Notes: a model not told the origin generated them from the letters alone. Shown: positions 22,018-35,142, counted from the stretch's first letter. The stretch is DNA of 64,000 bases from Zea mays (GCF_902167145.1 NC_050096.1:182687825-182751824), one strand, 5' to 3'. Program-made: numbers and translations.

Positions 22018-25000
22018 GTGCAACATGTTGGGGTGCAAGGACCCTTCATCAGGTCCAAGTGGTCCCACATACCAATCACCTTCTCCCAGGAGGATCTTCA
22101 GTTAAAAGATTATCCTCGCAATGATGCTATGGTCATATCTTGTGTCATCAAGGGTTTTCTGGTCCACAATGTTCTGGTTGACACAGGCAGTGAAGCGAAC
22201 ATTATATTTGCAAAGGCCTTCAAGCAGATGCAAGAACCAGAGGACAAGATTCATGATTCTACACACCCTCTTTGTGGCTTCGGAGGACGGCAGATTGTGG
22301 CACTTGGCAAAATCACAATGCCAGTTACCTTCGGCTATGTTCACAACACAAGAACTGAGCAAATTGTTTTTGACATTGTCAACATGGAATACCCATATAA
22401 TGCAATCATTGGTCGAGGGACACTTAATGCCTTCCAAGAAATACTTCATCCAACATACTTATGCATGAAGATACCTTTGGAACAAGGGCCCATTGCTGCC
22501 CACGGAAGTCAAGAAGCTGCTAGAAGGGCTGAAAGGAGTTGGACAGATTCAAAGACAATACATAACATAGACGGAGCCAAAGTTTGTCAGCAATATAAGC
22601 ACAAAAGAGAGAAGGCTGCTTTGGCAGACCAGCCGAAGCCTATGCTCTTATGTGAAGACATAGCAGATCAAAGGGTACTGCTGGGATCTCAGTTATCTGA
22701 TGAGCAGGAAAAAACCTTGATAATATTTTTGTTCAACAACAAAGATGTCTTCGCTTAGACAGCTATTGATCTTTGTGGTGCCAACAGAGATGTCATCGAG
22801 CATTCACTTAATGTGGATCCATCTTTTAGGCCAAGGAAGCAAAGACTTCGGAAGATGTCTGATGATAAAGCCGAAGGTGCTCGAAACGAAGTAAAGAGAC
22901 TTCTCAATGCTGGTGTTATCAGAGAAGTAACATATCCAGAATGGCTAGCTAACACTGTTAGGGTAAAGAAGGCTAATGGCAAATGGAGAATGTGTATTGA
23001 CTTCACAGATCTCAACAAAGCATGTCCAAAGGACGAATTTCCATTGCTAAGAATAGACTCCCTTGTAGATGCAGCAGCTTCTTCGAAGCTCATGAGATTA
23101 CTGGACTGCTATTCAGGCTATCATCAGATATGGATGAAGAAGGAAGATGAGCCAAAGACTAGCTTCATAACTCCTAGTGGCACTTATTGCTACCTTCGAA
23201 TGCCTGAGGGGCTCAAGAATGCTGGAGGAAGCTTCAACAGAATGACAGCCAATGTCCTTCATTCTCAAATAGGCAGGAATGTGCTAACTTATGTTGATGA
23301 TATCATAGTAAAGAGCACAAAGCAAGATAATCACATTGCTGACTTGCAAGAAACATTTGCCAATTTTAGGCAAGCTGGTTTGAAATTAAATCCAGAAAAG
23401 TGTGTTTTTGGAGTAAAGAAGGGCAAGTTTCTTGGTTGTTTGGTGTCAACGAAGGGAATCGAAGCTAACCCCAATAAGATCGAAGCTATCCTTCGAATGG
23501 AGCCGCCAAATACAAAAAGGGGGCCCAACGACTGACAGGAAGACTAGCATCATTGAATAGATTCATATCCAGATCAGCAGAAAGAAATCTCCCATTTTTT
23601 GAGATACTCAAGTCAGTTGGAGTTTTTCAGTGGGGTCTGGCTCAGCAAAAGGCTTTCGAAGAGTTGAAGCAATACTTGATTGATTTGACAACACTAACTC
23701 CACCTTCGCCAGGGGCTCCATTACTCTTATATGTGGCAGCTTCACACTCTGCAGTTAGTGCGGCGCTTGTACGGGAGAAGCAAGACGGCCAAGTCAAAAA
23801 ACAAGCACCAGTATATTTTGTCTCCGAAGTTTTAAGCTTTTCAAAGAAAAATTACACAGAACTGGAGAAGGTGCTATATGCTGTGTTGATGGCCTCCAGG
23901 AAGCTTCGGCATTACTTTCAAGCATACAATATAATTGTTCCTTCGTCGCAACCTTTAAAAGACATAATGAGGAATAGAGAAGCTACTGGGAGGTTTGGAA
24001 AATGGGCCGCTGAGCTCAATGAATTCTCTATAGATTATGTGCATAGGTCCTCAATTCAGTCCCAGGCATTAGCAGATTTCATCGCCGATTGGACACCAGG
24101 GGCTCAGGAAGAAGTAACAAAGGACATCGAAGCCTGGACAATTTTCGGTGATGGTTCTTGGGGAACCTTCGGCGCAGGAGCCGTTGTTGTCTTAGTAGCG
24201 CCCTCTAAAGTCAGAACATGCTATGCAACAAGACTAGACTTTAGTTGTACAAACAACATTGCTGAATACGAAGCCCTTCTGTTGGGGCTTCGAAAGCTAA
24301 AGGCAATGGGAATAAGAAGGGAAATTCTTAAAACTGACTCCCAAGTCATCTCTGGCCATGTGGATAAAAGCAGTAAGGCAAGGGACCCGAAGCTTGAAAA
24401 ATATTTGGACACAATCCGAAAGTTGGAGGCTTCTTTCGAAGGTTTTTCTGTAAAAAATATCCCAAGAGGAGAAAATGAGCATGCAGACCTACTGGCCAAA
24501 TCAGCAGCACAGGGGCTCCCTCTACCTTCGGAAGTATTCTTTGAGACAATAAAAGCACCTTCGATTGAACTCATGGAAAGAGCAGTCCTCACAATATCAC
24601 CTGTACATAGTGAAGATTGGAGGACTGAAATTTTATCCTTCCTCCAAGGAAATTGTCTTTCGGATGACGAAGTTTATAATAAAAGAATGAAAGCAAGGAC
24701 AAGACCATATGTCATGATAGAAGGGGAGTTGTACAAGCATGGAGTGTGCTCTCCACTCCTCAAGTGCTTATCTAGAACCGAAGGCATAAAGCTAATTAGG
24801 GAAATGCACACAGGACTGTGTGGATCTCACATTGGGTCTAGGCCTTTGCTGGGAAAGGTTCTTAGGCAAGGATTTTATTTGCCGAAGGTAGCTTCGGATG
24901 CAGCAGAACTGGTTCAAAAGTGCGAGAATTGTTAAAAATGTGCAAGAGACCAGAAGCAACCTTCATCTCTCACGCAGCTGATACAGCCTACTTGGTCATT

Positions 25001-25395
25001 GCAAAGATGGGGCCTAGATTTGTTAGGTCCACTTCCACCGGCGCAAGGTAATTTGAAGTATGTTGTGGTGGCAATAGAATATTTTTCTAAGTGGATTGAA
25101 GCAAAGCCCTTGGCCACAATAACTTCGGCCACATCCAAAAATTCTTCTAGCAGAATATTGTTTGTCGTTTTGGCGTGCCGAAGGCAATAACCGTAGACAA
25201 TGGAACACAGTTTGATGTCGAAACATTCAAGGATTTCTGTGACCAGATTGGTACGAAGATTCATTTTGCATTAGTTAGGCATCCGGAGTCAAATGGGCCG
25301 GTAGAAAGAGCAAATGACATCATAATGACAGGAATAATGAAGCTAATCTTCAATCAGCCCAGAGGAAAGTGGCCAGACGAGCTGATTAAAGTGGT
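22018..25395 (+). pseudogene. pol: T1 pol: protease, RT, RNase H, integrase (broken)
   Basis: Protease active site VDTGSEANIIF at about 22177. RT has KWRMCIDFTDLNKACPKD, GTYCYLRMPEGLKNAG and YVDD (about 23290). The first RNase H lies around LLYVAASHSAVSAALV. The second RNase H has FGDGSWG, IAEYEALLLGLRKL, KTDSQVI and ENEHADLLAKSAA (24140-24510). The integrase zinc finger ends near 24935 and its core has WGLDLLGPLPP and VDNGTQFD. Damage: TAG at 22756-22758 in place of the expected Trp codon, frameshift near the G-run at 23515, TAA at 24933-24935, frameshift near 25130-25175, then truncation. No methionine start is certain, since homologues enter here from gag. Confidence 0.9.
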
Positions 25396-25397
25396 GT

Positions 25398-27903
25398 TAC
25401 GCGAAGCTACGAGATCGCGGGAACGAGAACCACTAAAATCGGAGTTATGGTTAAGGAGTTATGATTTTATAGATGATTTATGTGACTAAAATATTAAACT
25501 ATATTATGAATTGGTTAATATAAATCACATAAGAGGTTATTCTATAAATAATTATCTCAACTATAATCTAAGTTATAAATTAACCATAGATCATATTCCA
25601 GTAGTTTATAAGCAGTTTAACCAGACTAACCAACAACAGTTAAATACAAAAATAATTATAAAATAATGAGACGTGGTATAATAAATGTTGTTATTGCATA
25701 GTAAATATTTATACGAGACTAACGCAACTTGAACGGATCAAATTGGGGTTATAGATATTAAGTAATGAATTTCTAAGGATTTTATGTGTTTTGTACAAGA
25801 TTAAATAGGATATAAATTTTTAATATGACATTTATGTCAAAACAGTGGCACTAATTGATAAACAATAATATTATAAAATCATAGAAATTGGAATGGACTC
25901 ATTTGGACATAATATGAATTTTCTAGGGGTTAAACAAGTTCTATGATTATTTTTACACTTACAAATTCATCTATTAAATAGATTCCCTGATTAACTCTCT
26001 GTTTGGACCGCACACATAAAAACAGAAGAACCCAGGGGGTTCGGTATACAAATCTCTAAGACTCAGGGCGCCCAAATACGGGCGGTGGGTTGATTCCTAG
26101 GTTTGCCAAGGTCCTATCTGCAAAACTGCGCCCGCGAAGGGGTATCCGCAGATATGGGCCGTCCGATCAAGAGCTAGCGGCTCCGATTAGATCGATGTGA
26201 ATTATAATCGGTGATGCGTTCACAATCGTTGGATCAGCAACCCGCGTTCTGGATTCAAAGTAATCCAGAATACCCCGTCGCCCGTACGATTCCCATCCTA
26301 CGGCTCTAATATCATATCGCGAATGGGTAAGCTATCATCTAATCTCCACCCTCCATCAACAGATCGACAGCGGCCGTCTCTTCTTCCTCCCTGCGCACTA
26401 CAGGACAGCACCAGCCCACCCGAACGGCGGCGTCCACCGGCGAGCGCGCTACTTAGGCAGACACTACCCCAAATCCAAATTGGATTGCGCTGCACACTGA
26501 GAAGGACATGGCGAAGGTAGTAGTGGAGTTCTCACCAGTCGAGATGGCATGCAAGGATCCGGTCGCGGGGAGCGGGTAGCTTGCGGCGGAGTCAGATTCC
26601 GGCGAGCAATTACTCGAGTTCCGGTGGTACACAACTCAAATCAACGACACGAGCAGTTATCCAAGGACCGGGTGCACCCTCACAGCCGTGCACCAGGAGC
26701 GGATCACCTGAGAACAGCGATTTCGCCGGTGGCACGGGAGCAGATTCCCTTTGAATGGCGCTCGGTGTCGATGGAAAAGGGGAGAAAGGAGAGGGTTTGG
26801 CTAGGGTATATAGGGGTGAGGCACAGCCGAAGGCGTTAATGAAAACTCGGAAGAGTCGCTGGGTCCCCGGAGTGCGGAAGGTGCGGACATGGACGTGCGC
26901 GGTCAAGGCTGAAATTCCGGTGCGCGTGGGATCCTCGGAGGAGAAGCAACTGACCGCCCGGTCCAAAAGTCAGTGGCGCAGGGAGTAATATCTGGTGAAG
27001 CGGGCCCGTGCGGCAGTGGATGAAAGGTTCGGACGTGCGGCGGATAATGCGCAGCGGACGGGGCGGGCCCACCTGTCGGCGCACGCGCAGGACGTGAAGA
27101 TGGGCCGCACAGGGAAAAGGAGGGTGGGCCGGATTCTAGGGTTTAGGCCCGCGCCATTTATTCTTTTCTTTTTCCTTTTCTGTTTTCTTTTCCAATTTTT
27201 CCAATTTCAAATTCAATTAAATTTCGGTTTTGAATTTGTATTCAAGTTTTAATGAACAAACAGAAGGACTCCTCATGAATGCAACTCCAAAATTTTATTT
27301 ATTTATTTATTTATTTATTTTTCCATATCTTTAAAATGATTTTGAATTCACCAATTATGCTCACCTAAGGTGTATTAAGACTCTAAGTTCTAATCTTTAT
27401 CATTTATAAATTTTAGGAGATATTTATAGATGTTTTATCAATAAATTAACTCATATAATGATCTTCTATATAATCTCCTATTTGAAAACATATTTATTCA
27501 AGTCACATACTAAGCTTTCTTAAATTACCCAAAGTCCATAATGGATGCAAAGTTTATTTTACTTCTTTATTTATTACTTACTTTAATAAATGCTTTTAAG
27601 TATAGTATTGATGACAGTAGTATTCACTCAAATGAATATGCAAACCTCCTATTATTTATTTTTCTGAGTTTCACATTATGTTTAGAACTTTAAATGTCCA
27701 GTTTAGATTTGAGTCATCAAACTTTAATACTATCCTTATGTGTCCATACTCATTTAAATAAATGCTTATAATGTTACATTTTTAATGAAATAAATAATAA
27801 TTTAGTTGGATAGAAAACCTTTCTACATTCATTCTTTGTTTCGAAAGCTCAGTCCTCAAAATCCAAAGCTCAAGTATAGATTAAAGATATCTCACTATAC
27901 TAT

Positions 27904-27937
<34 letters not shown>

Positions 27938-27970
27938 TTATTTTTTATTATACCAATTTTGGGCCTTACA
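25398..27970 (-). repeat. Truncated 3' LTR of the Tekay-type element
   Basis: Corresponds to 32060-34626 with only scattered differences and microsatellite length changes: an A/T-rich TTTA run near 27297 and a TTA run near 27905 are longer here. The minus-strand end of the LTR (equivalent to 30706-32059) is absent and T1 integrase sequence abuts directly. ORFs at 26298-27084 also appear in the other LTR and are not genes. Confidence 0.85.
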
Positions 27971-30690
27971 GATCCTACCCCCTTAACAGAAATCTCATCC
28001 TCGAGATTTGTAAGAGGGTGCATAACCATGTTATCTCAAAACATATGCACAACCAAAATCTCAGCATGATGCATACTCTATTAGCAAAACATAGGGTCAA
28101 ATAGACCTAATTATTATTCCTCCTAAAATAGTATCATACCATCTACTCACTAAAATAACATCTTGGTCTTACAAATAGTAGTATATATATATGTGTAGTT
28201 TGGTGGAGCTGGCGGTGGTGGTGGAGTTAATGGACGTTGTTGTTGTTTTCTTTCCAACTGTGCTTGCCTGATTTCTCGACGTATCTCCAGCCGGTCCTGA
28301 CGTATTTCCTCGCGTTCTTGTCTTATCTGATTTTGCAATTCGGTAACCATGTTTGCCATTTGTTGTATTACCATCATTTGGGTGGCAACCACTTGATCGA
28401 TTCCAACTGGTGGAGGATTTGGAGGATTCATTTTTGTTTGTTGTTGCCTGATAGTCTTCCCTTCCTAGTATTGACCATGAGAGTTAGAAGCATATGGTAG
28501 GATAGTTTTGCAATGGAAAGTATTTGGTAAGCAGAATAAATAGGCTAGTAGCTGGTTATGATCTGAAGGTTCTTTAGCAGCGCTTAATCTTTGTTTTATG
28601 TCCGAATTGGGGTAACTAGTCATATAAGGTGAATATCCAAGGTAGGATAAAATTTTGTCAAGATGCGATAGTCTACATGATGTAGGTTAAAAGTTTGTTT
28701 GATGTTAGGTGGGGATAGATAGATTATACCTTTCACCATAACACCATTGGTTGGGTTAGCTCACGGTTGAGTTGATCTAATGTGCTAAGTTAAGTTAACA
28801 CCTGGCTAGAAGGGTCCAAATTCCACTAATCTGTTTAAGAAGACCACATTAGTTTAGATCACATTAGATTCTATAATCCCATTTAAGAATACCATTTAGT
28901 TGAGCGTATTAAGTTGACTTTATCTTTACGAAGTTCTAGTATTTTTTATCTAAGTGGAACTTCTAGGTAGTATATATTTTAATACACCCTAAATTTCCAC
29001 GCCATTAGCAGGTGTGGTATAGAAACAAGGGTACATCATGTTTTAGATATTTGGTGAGTGTAGAGCAGATTTGGGGTAAAAGAAAGTTAGGTAAGGAAGA
29101 CTTTTATTCCGGGTGGTGGATCTTGATTCATCTGAAGACCTGTTTCTACTCATATCTTTTATTGTCGAGGTTAACCTTCGTCTTAGGTCTGATTTAGGAA
29201 CCATCGGTTGTGGTGTTAGATGCCATCATCTGACTTGAGATAACAATGGCGGGTACATGGGGTAGGCATGTTAAACATAGTTTTACTTTGCTTTTGGGAT
29301 AAATGGGTTGGGCAACCTATAACATCGGCTAGGTCATGGCTCCGCAAACGAGTTGGTTTAAGACACCAATTAAGGTTTAAGACCCATTTATAGGAATATG
29401 GTCTATCTATGTTACCAATATTAACTGACTTGTTTAAGTCACTCCCTTTAGATTGGATCATGTCAGATTAGGTAGGGTCTAGGTTAGATTGGATATAACT
29501 AGTTCAGACTAGTTTGAGTTAAATAGATCTACCAGGGTAGAATATATATATTATTAGGATACGTTAGAATCTTTTGAGATAGGAGGGATTATATGGTATA
29601 GTAAGTCAGAATCTCTATCGGTTAAAACACAGGGGTTATGCAACTATAGGGTGGTTAAGGTAGTTGCGTATGGCCAGGTTGGGCTTAGACTCCAATTTAG
29701 ATTTAAACGTATTTGTAAGAATAGGATCCAATCTTATCTTACCAGTATTATTTAACATGTTTGTCCATTAGATTAGATCTGATCAGATTACATGGGATCA
29801 AAATTAAATTGGTGTAATCAGATTAGTCTAGATAAGGTCTACTTAATTTATTTTGGAATAGATCATGTTTGTTACATTATTATGAGATAAGCAAAGTGGT
29901 GGGGATAAGTATGCTCATTAGGACAATATGAGTCTCCAAGAATAAGATAGAATCTTTTGAGATTAGTTAGATCTATTAGGCTAAGATAAAATCTTTTCGG
30001 GATAAGATGGATCTATTAAGATAAGAGAGTATCTTTTAAGATAAGATGGATCTTTTAAGATAAGAGAGAGAGAGAGAGTCTTTTAAGATAAGAGGGATCT
30101 ATATAACTAGATATATTCTAGTGGGGGTACTTTTAGTTGGTCTAGTTTATTTTATAAACAATTTAATTGGATAAGATAATTTTTTAACACAAGATGAACC
30201 TATTAGGATAAGATAGATTCCTTTAAGTTAAGAGGGGTTCATTAAAATGTATCTATTTCAAATAAATCCTTGTTTAATGGAGGATAATCTAAGTTGTTTA
30301 GTTATCTCATGAATTTTATTTATTTATATTTATGCCTATACGTATATGCAGATGTAATCGTGGACATTACTCCACAACTCATCACACTCAATCAAAGATC
30401 CAAATCATACAAATATCATAAGAACAAGCACTCAAACATATAGATATCTATAAAAATAGTTTTGTTTTTGTTCCTAGGAGTAGGTCTCCTATTCCTAAAG
30501 GTCACTTTAGGTACAAGATTTCAAAGTGTGAAATCCACATTTGTCTTTAGAAAGGAAAAGGTAAAAATAATCAGAGTAAAGCAGAAATAGATGAGAAAAG
30601 ATTAAGATAAGTTTAGAAAAGAATCAGAGTAAGGTAAGTAGGTAAGGGTTTGTCCATTTTTGTCTAGGTTTTGTCCTACAGTCAATATTC
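27971..30690 (-). other. Interior of the Tekay-type element, mostly non-coding
   Basis: A/T-rich 2.7 kb. Next to the left LTR the minus strand reads CTGTTAAGGGGGTAGGATC, the probable polypurine tract (27988-27971). Around 29940-30245 there are irregular repeats of TTTTAAGATAAGAGGGATCT. No RT or integrase motif was found in any frame. Confidence 0.7.
28150..28431 (-). CDS. Short gag-like ORF in the Tekay-type element
   Basis: A 93-codon ORF begins MNPPNPPPVGIDQVVATQMM. It continues through a Gln/Met-rich stretch and a charged heptad-like segment (residues about 38-65, alternating RQEREEIRQDRLEIRRE), and ends with a Pro-rich tail PPPPPAP. Plant Tekay/Del gag proteins commonly start with a Pro-rich, Gln/Met-rich and coiled region, so a gag N-terminus remnant is likely. 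It sits just before the polypurine tract, far from the primer binding site, which implies the rest of gag-pol was lost. Whether it is translated is unknown. Confidence 0.5.
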   Translation of the reverse strand: MNPPNPPPVGIDQVVATQMMVIQQMANMVTELQNQIRQEREEIRQDRLEIRREIRQAQLERKQQQRPLTPPPPPAPPNYTYIYTTICKTKMLF

Positions 30691-30701
30691 CTCTGATACC
30701 A
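30691..30701 (-). other. Primer binding site of the Tekay-type element
   Basis: The minus strand reads TGGTATCAGAG, complementary to initiator methionine tRNA, four bases inside the LTR edge at 30706. It fixes the element's orientation and shows that the right-hand LTR is the 5' one. Confidence 0.85.
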
Positions 30702-30705
30702 CTTC

Positions 30706-33700
30706 TGTCACACCCGGATTTAAGGGTCAATGTCGGGTGCATCTCATACATGCGCCAAAAAAGACAACATATATAATAACAGAGTGTATAGAGATAAATG
30801 TCACAATATAATCAGAGTACTTATTACATAGCGGAAGCCTTACAAAATAAAATATAAATATAGATCGAACTAAAATCCATCCTTGGCGCCAGAAAGTCAA
30901 CTAGGAGACACCACCTAGATCAAATCGAACTCCTCATTGTGTGGCTCCTCTTGAACCACCTGTTCTTCTCTTGTGGGGGATGTGAGACAGCAAGGGTGAG
31001 CTCACACATGTTCATCGCTCAACAAGTTGTGGGGAATAATGTGGCATGAACTCACCAAAGGTGGGAGTTCATATAGTGTGTAAAGCTGATCAACAGTAGG
31101 GGTTAAAGTTGAGCATTGCTTTTAATAAGTTGGTCAAATTTTATTAGCAGTTACTAAGTGTAAGTAAATACCAAACCATAATAAATAATAGAACAAAATC
31201 AATAAATAATCCCATGCAAGTGCAAATGACAAATTGAATTTAAGTTATATAAATTAATCACGTGAGTGTCCGAGTCGCTCATGACCGTGAACAAGGATAA
31301 TATACCAGTTTTACACTCTGCAGAGGTTGTACCCTGTACCCACAAGTCGTGTATCCCATGTTGCCAGGGTTTGCAAGGCCCTTAGACACTACCGAGGTGA
31401 ATGGCTAGGGATCCACTACGAGGCCTTTACAAAGTTCCACTAGCTTCCGAAAACCCACTACAGTGTATGGGAAGAGCACTTGCAAGAATCCCTCGTCTGA
31501 TCGCCATGGCAGCAAAATCAACCCGAGAACCTCCCTGCATGCAACTCCCCTACTGCCTTTGCCCCTGTCGGGTAAGGTAGTCTTTCACTAGCTTTCCTAA
31601 TTAGTCAGCCAAAGGCGTCCCATACCACCCTTGTGGTGGCACGTTTTCCTAGGTGGTTGTCCATGTTCCCATTAACATAATGATCTTATCATGAACATAA
31701 ATAACATAACAGAATAATAGGAACATGGATATAATGAAATATTAACCCAAAACCATGTAAAGCAATAGCAAAACTACCCAAGTAATTCACGGGTAAACAA
31801 GGTAAAAAGGATAAACAGACTAGGGTGACCTATTGGATCCCATCAAAATTAAACCTATGCATGAATAAATGACATTAAAGAACATTATTGGGTATAAAAG
31901 TGGTCAAGGGCACAACTTGCCTGGCACTTGAGATTCTAGGTACCAGGATGATCTTCAGATCCTCGTGACCTCACTGCTAGTCATAGCAATACAAACAAAC
32001 ATGGTATATACAAAATTAACATCACACCAAACATAAGTACAAACTGAATAATAATGATCTACGCGAAGTTACGAGATCGCGGGAATGAGAACCACTAAAA
32101 TCGGAGTTATGGTTAAGGAGTTATGATTTTATAGATGATTTATGTGACTAAAATATTAAACTATATTATAAATTGGTTAATATAAATCACATAAGAGGTT
32201 ATTCTATAAATAATTATCTTAACTTTTATCTAAGTTATAAATTAACCATAGATCATATTCCAGTAGTTTATAAGCAGTTTAACCAGATTAACCAACATCA
32301 GTTAAATACAAATATAATTATAAAATAATGAGACGTGGTATAATAAATGTTGTTATTGCATAGTAAATATTTATACGAGACTAACGCAACTTGAACGGAT
32401 CAAATCGGGGTTATAGATTTTAAGTAATGAATTTCTAAGGAGTTTATGTGTTTTGTACAAGATTAAATAGGATATAAATTTTTAATGTGACATTTATGTC
32501 AAAATAGTTGCACTAATTGATAAACAATAATATTATAAAATCATAGAAATTGGAATGGACTCATTTGGACATAATATGAATTTTCTAGGGGTTAAACAAG
32601 TTCTATGATTATTTTTACACTTACAAATTCATTTATTAAATAGATTCTCTGATGAACTCTCTGTTTGGACCGCACACATAAAAACAGAAGAACCCAGGGG
32701 GTTCGGTATACAAATCTCTAAGACTCAGGGCGCCCAAATACGGACGGCGGGTTGATTCCTAGGTTTGCCAGGGTCCTATGTGCAAAACTGCGCCCGCGAA
32801 GGGGTATCCGCAGATATGGGTCGTCCGATCAAGAGCTAGCGGCTCGGAATAGATCGGTGTGAATTATGATCTGTGATGCGTTCACAATCGTTGGATCAGC
32901 AACCCGCGTTCTAGATTCAAAGTGAACCAGAATACCCCATCGCCCGCATGATTCCCATCCTATGGCTCTAATATCATATCGTGAATGGGTAAGCTATCAT
33001 CTAATCTCTGCCCTCCATCAACAGATCGATGGCGGCCATCTCCTCTTCCTCCCTGCGCACTACAGGACGGCGCCAGCACACCTGAACGGTGGCGTCCACC
33101 TGCGAGTGCTCGACTCAGCCAGACACTACCCCAAACCCAAATTAGATTGCGCTGCACACTGAGAAGGACATGGAGAAGGTAGTAGTGGAGTTCTCACCAG
33201 TCGAGACGGCATGCAACGATCCGGTCGCGGGGAGCGGGTAGCTTGCGGTGGAGTCAAATTCCGGTGAGCAATTACTCGAGTTCCGGTGGTACACAGCTCA
33301 AATCGACGGCACGGGCAGTTACCCAAGGACCGGGTGCACCCTCATAGCCGTGCACCAGGAGCGGATCACCTAAGAACAGCGATTTCGCCGGTGGCGCGGC
33401 GGCGGAGTCCCTCTGAATGGCGCTCGGTGTCGATGGAAAAGGGGAGAAAGGAGAGGGTTTGGCCAGGCTATATAGGGGTGAGGCGCATCCAAAGGCGTCA
33501 ACAAAAACCCAGAAGAGTCACTGGGTCCCCGGAGTGCGGAAGGCGCGGCCATGGATGTGCGTGGTCAAGGCGGAAATTCCGGTGCGCGCGGGATCCTCGG
33601 AGGAGAAGCAACTGACCGCCCGGTCCAACAGTCAGTGGCGCAGGGAGTAATATCTGGCGAAGCGGGCCTGCGTGGCAGTGGATGAAATGTTCGGACGCGC

Positions 33701-34626
33701 GGTGGAGAATACGCAGCTGATGGGGCGGGTCCGCCTGTCGGCGCCCGGCGCACGCGTAGGACGTGAAGATGGGACGCACAAGGAAAAGGAGGGTGGGTCG
33801 GATTCTAGGGTTTAGGCCCGCGCCAGTTATTCTTTTCTTTTTCCTTTTCTGTTTTCTTTTCCAATTTATCCAATTTCAAATTCAATTAAATTTCGGTTTT
33901 GAATTTGTATTCAAGTTTTAATGAACAAACAGAAGGACTCCTCATGAATGCAACTCCAAAATTTTATTTATTTATTTATTTTTCCATATCTTTAAAAATG
34001 ATTTTGAATTCACCAATTATGCTCACCTAAGGTGTATTAAGACTCTAAGTTCTAATGTTTATCATTTATCAATTTTAGGAGATATTTATAGATGCTTTAT
34101 CAATAAATTAACTCATATAATGATCTTCTATATAATCTTCTATTTGAAAACATATTTATTCAAGTCACATGCTAAGCTTTCTTAAATTACCCAAAGTCCA
34201 TAATGGATGCAAAGTTTATTTTACTTCTTTATTTATTACTTACTTTAATAAATTCTTTTAAGTATAGTATTGATGAAAGGAGTATTCACTCAAATAAATA
34301 TGCAAACCTCCTATTATTTATTTTTCTGAGTTTCGCATTATGTTTAGAACTTTAAATGTCCAGTTTAGATTTGCGTCATCAAACTTTAATACTGTCCTTA
34401 TGTGTCCATACTCATTTAAATAAATGCTTATAATGTTTCATTTTTAATGAAATGAATAATCGTTTAGTTGAATAGAAAACCTTTCTATATTCATTCTTTG
34501 TTTCGAACGCTCAGTCCTCAAAATCCAAAGCTCAAGTATAAATTAAAGATATCTCACTATATTATTTTATTTTTTTATTTGTTTTATTATTATATTTTTT
34601 TTCTTATACCAATTTTGGGCCTTACT
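30706..34626 (-). repeat. 5' LTR of the Tekay-type element (3.9 kb)
   Basis: The plus strand starts TGTCACACCCGG and ends TTGGGCCTTAC plus a changed last base. Its 30706-32050 portion is closely similar to the first 1.3 kb of solo LTR B (55910 onward), so both belong to related families. A minus-strand CTATATAGCC box near 33475-33466 is the likely TATA. ORFs at 32960-33779 mirror those in the partner LTR and are LTR sequence, not genes. Confidence 0.85.
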
Positions 34627-35142
34627 CTTCCCTTTATAGCTCGCGCCGACTCAAGTTTTCTTTTCTTCTTTGTTAATTCCTTGCTCTAGCTCATTTCGTT
34701 TTCCCGCAGTCCAACTCTAGTCAAAATTAATTACAATTGGGTCTGAACTTTCACAAAATAGCCATTGAGCTTCTAAAATATGTAAGCCTCAGTTCGTAGT
34801 TCACCGATTAATGATAAAAGAAAAATCTGAAAATTATATTTAGTATAAAAGTTAATCCGAACACTTAGAAAATTCATAACTTCCTCATTTTAACTCCGAT
34901 TTTAGTGGTTCTCGAACATACGGTTTCATAGCGACGCGTAGAATATTATTGTATATTATGTTTCCATATTTGGTGTAATGTTATTTTTATCTATTCTTTG
35001 TCTATCTATATGTATTGTTGTGATAGAAAAGCGAGGAGATGAGTAAACTGAAACCCAACTTCGGGGAAGCACCTGAGTACCTGGAATCGCAAGTAAAGGC
35101 CAGTTGTGTTCTTGATCACATTCTTTGACCTAATAATATTTA
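34627..35142 (+). repeat. Fragment of another Tekay-type LTR in the opposite orientation
   Basis: The 34885-35030 stretch (CTCCGATTTTAGTGGTTCTC and following) is the reverse complement of the segment at about 32060-32130 and resembles it for about 150 bases, then diverges. It therefore belongs to an older LTR, plus-strand oriented, into which the neighbours inserted. No gene. Confidence 0.55.

Larger units (their letters stand above)
21257..25396 (+). mobile_element. T1: gag-less Tat-lineage gypsy element, 3' truncated
   Basis: 5' LTR 21257-21855, primer binding site from 21857, about 160 bases of leader, then directly the protease region. A gag region of the size seen in relatives is missing. 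Protease, RT, RNase H and integrase follow in gypsy order. At 25396 the integrase breaks off into a Tekay-type LTR. T3 (42980-45276) has the same LTR, the same short leader and the same absence of gag. Confidence 0.85.
25398..34626 (-). mobile_element. Tekay/Del-type gypsy element with near non-coding interior
   Basis: On the minus strand: 5' LTR 34626-30706, primer binding site 30701-30691, interior 30690-27990, polypurine tract, then a 3' LTR 27970-25398 missing its last 1354 bases. LTR termini are TGTAAGGCCC and GGGTGTGACA. The interior lacks protease, RT and integrase. Only a short gag-like ORF is seen. This is a non-autonomous derivative that would need proteins from a related Tekay element. 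The outer right terminal base is changed (T for A at 34626). Confidence 0.8.

Noticed and set aside
26298..27084. Cluster of ORFs on both strands, repeated at 32960-33779
   Set aside because: They occupy equivalent places in the two Tekay-type LTRs and have no recognisable domain. GC-rich LTR sequence explains them.
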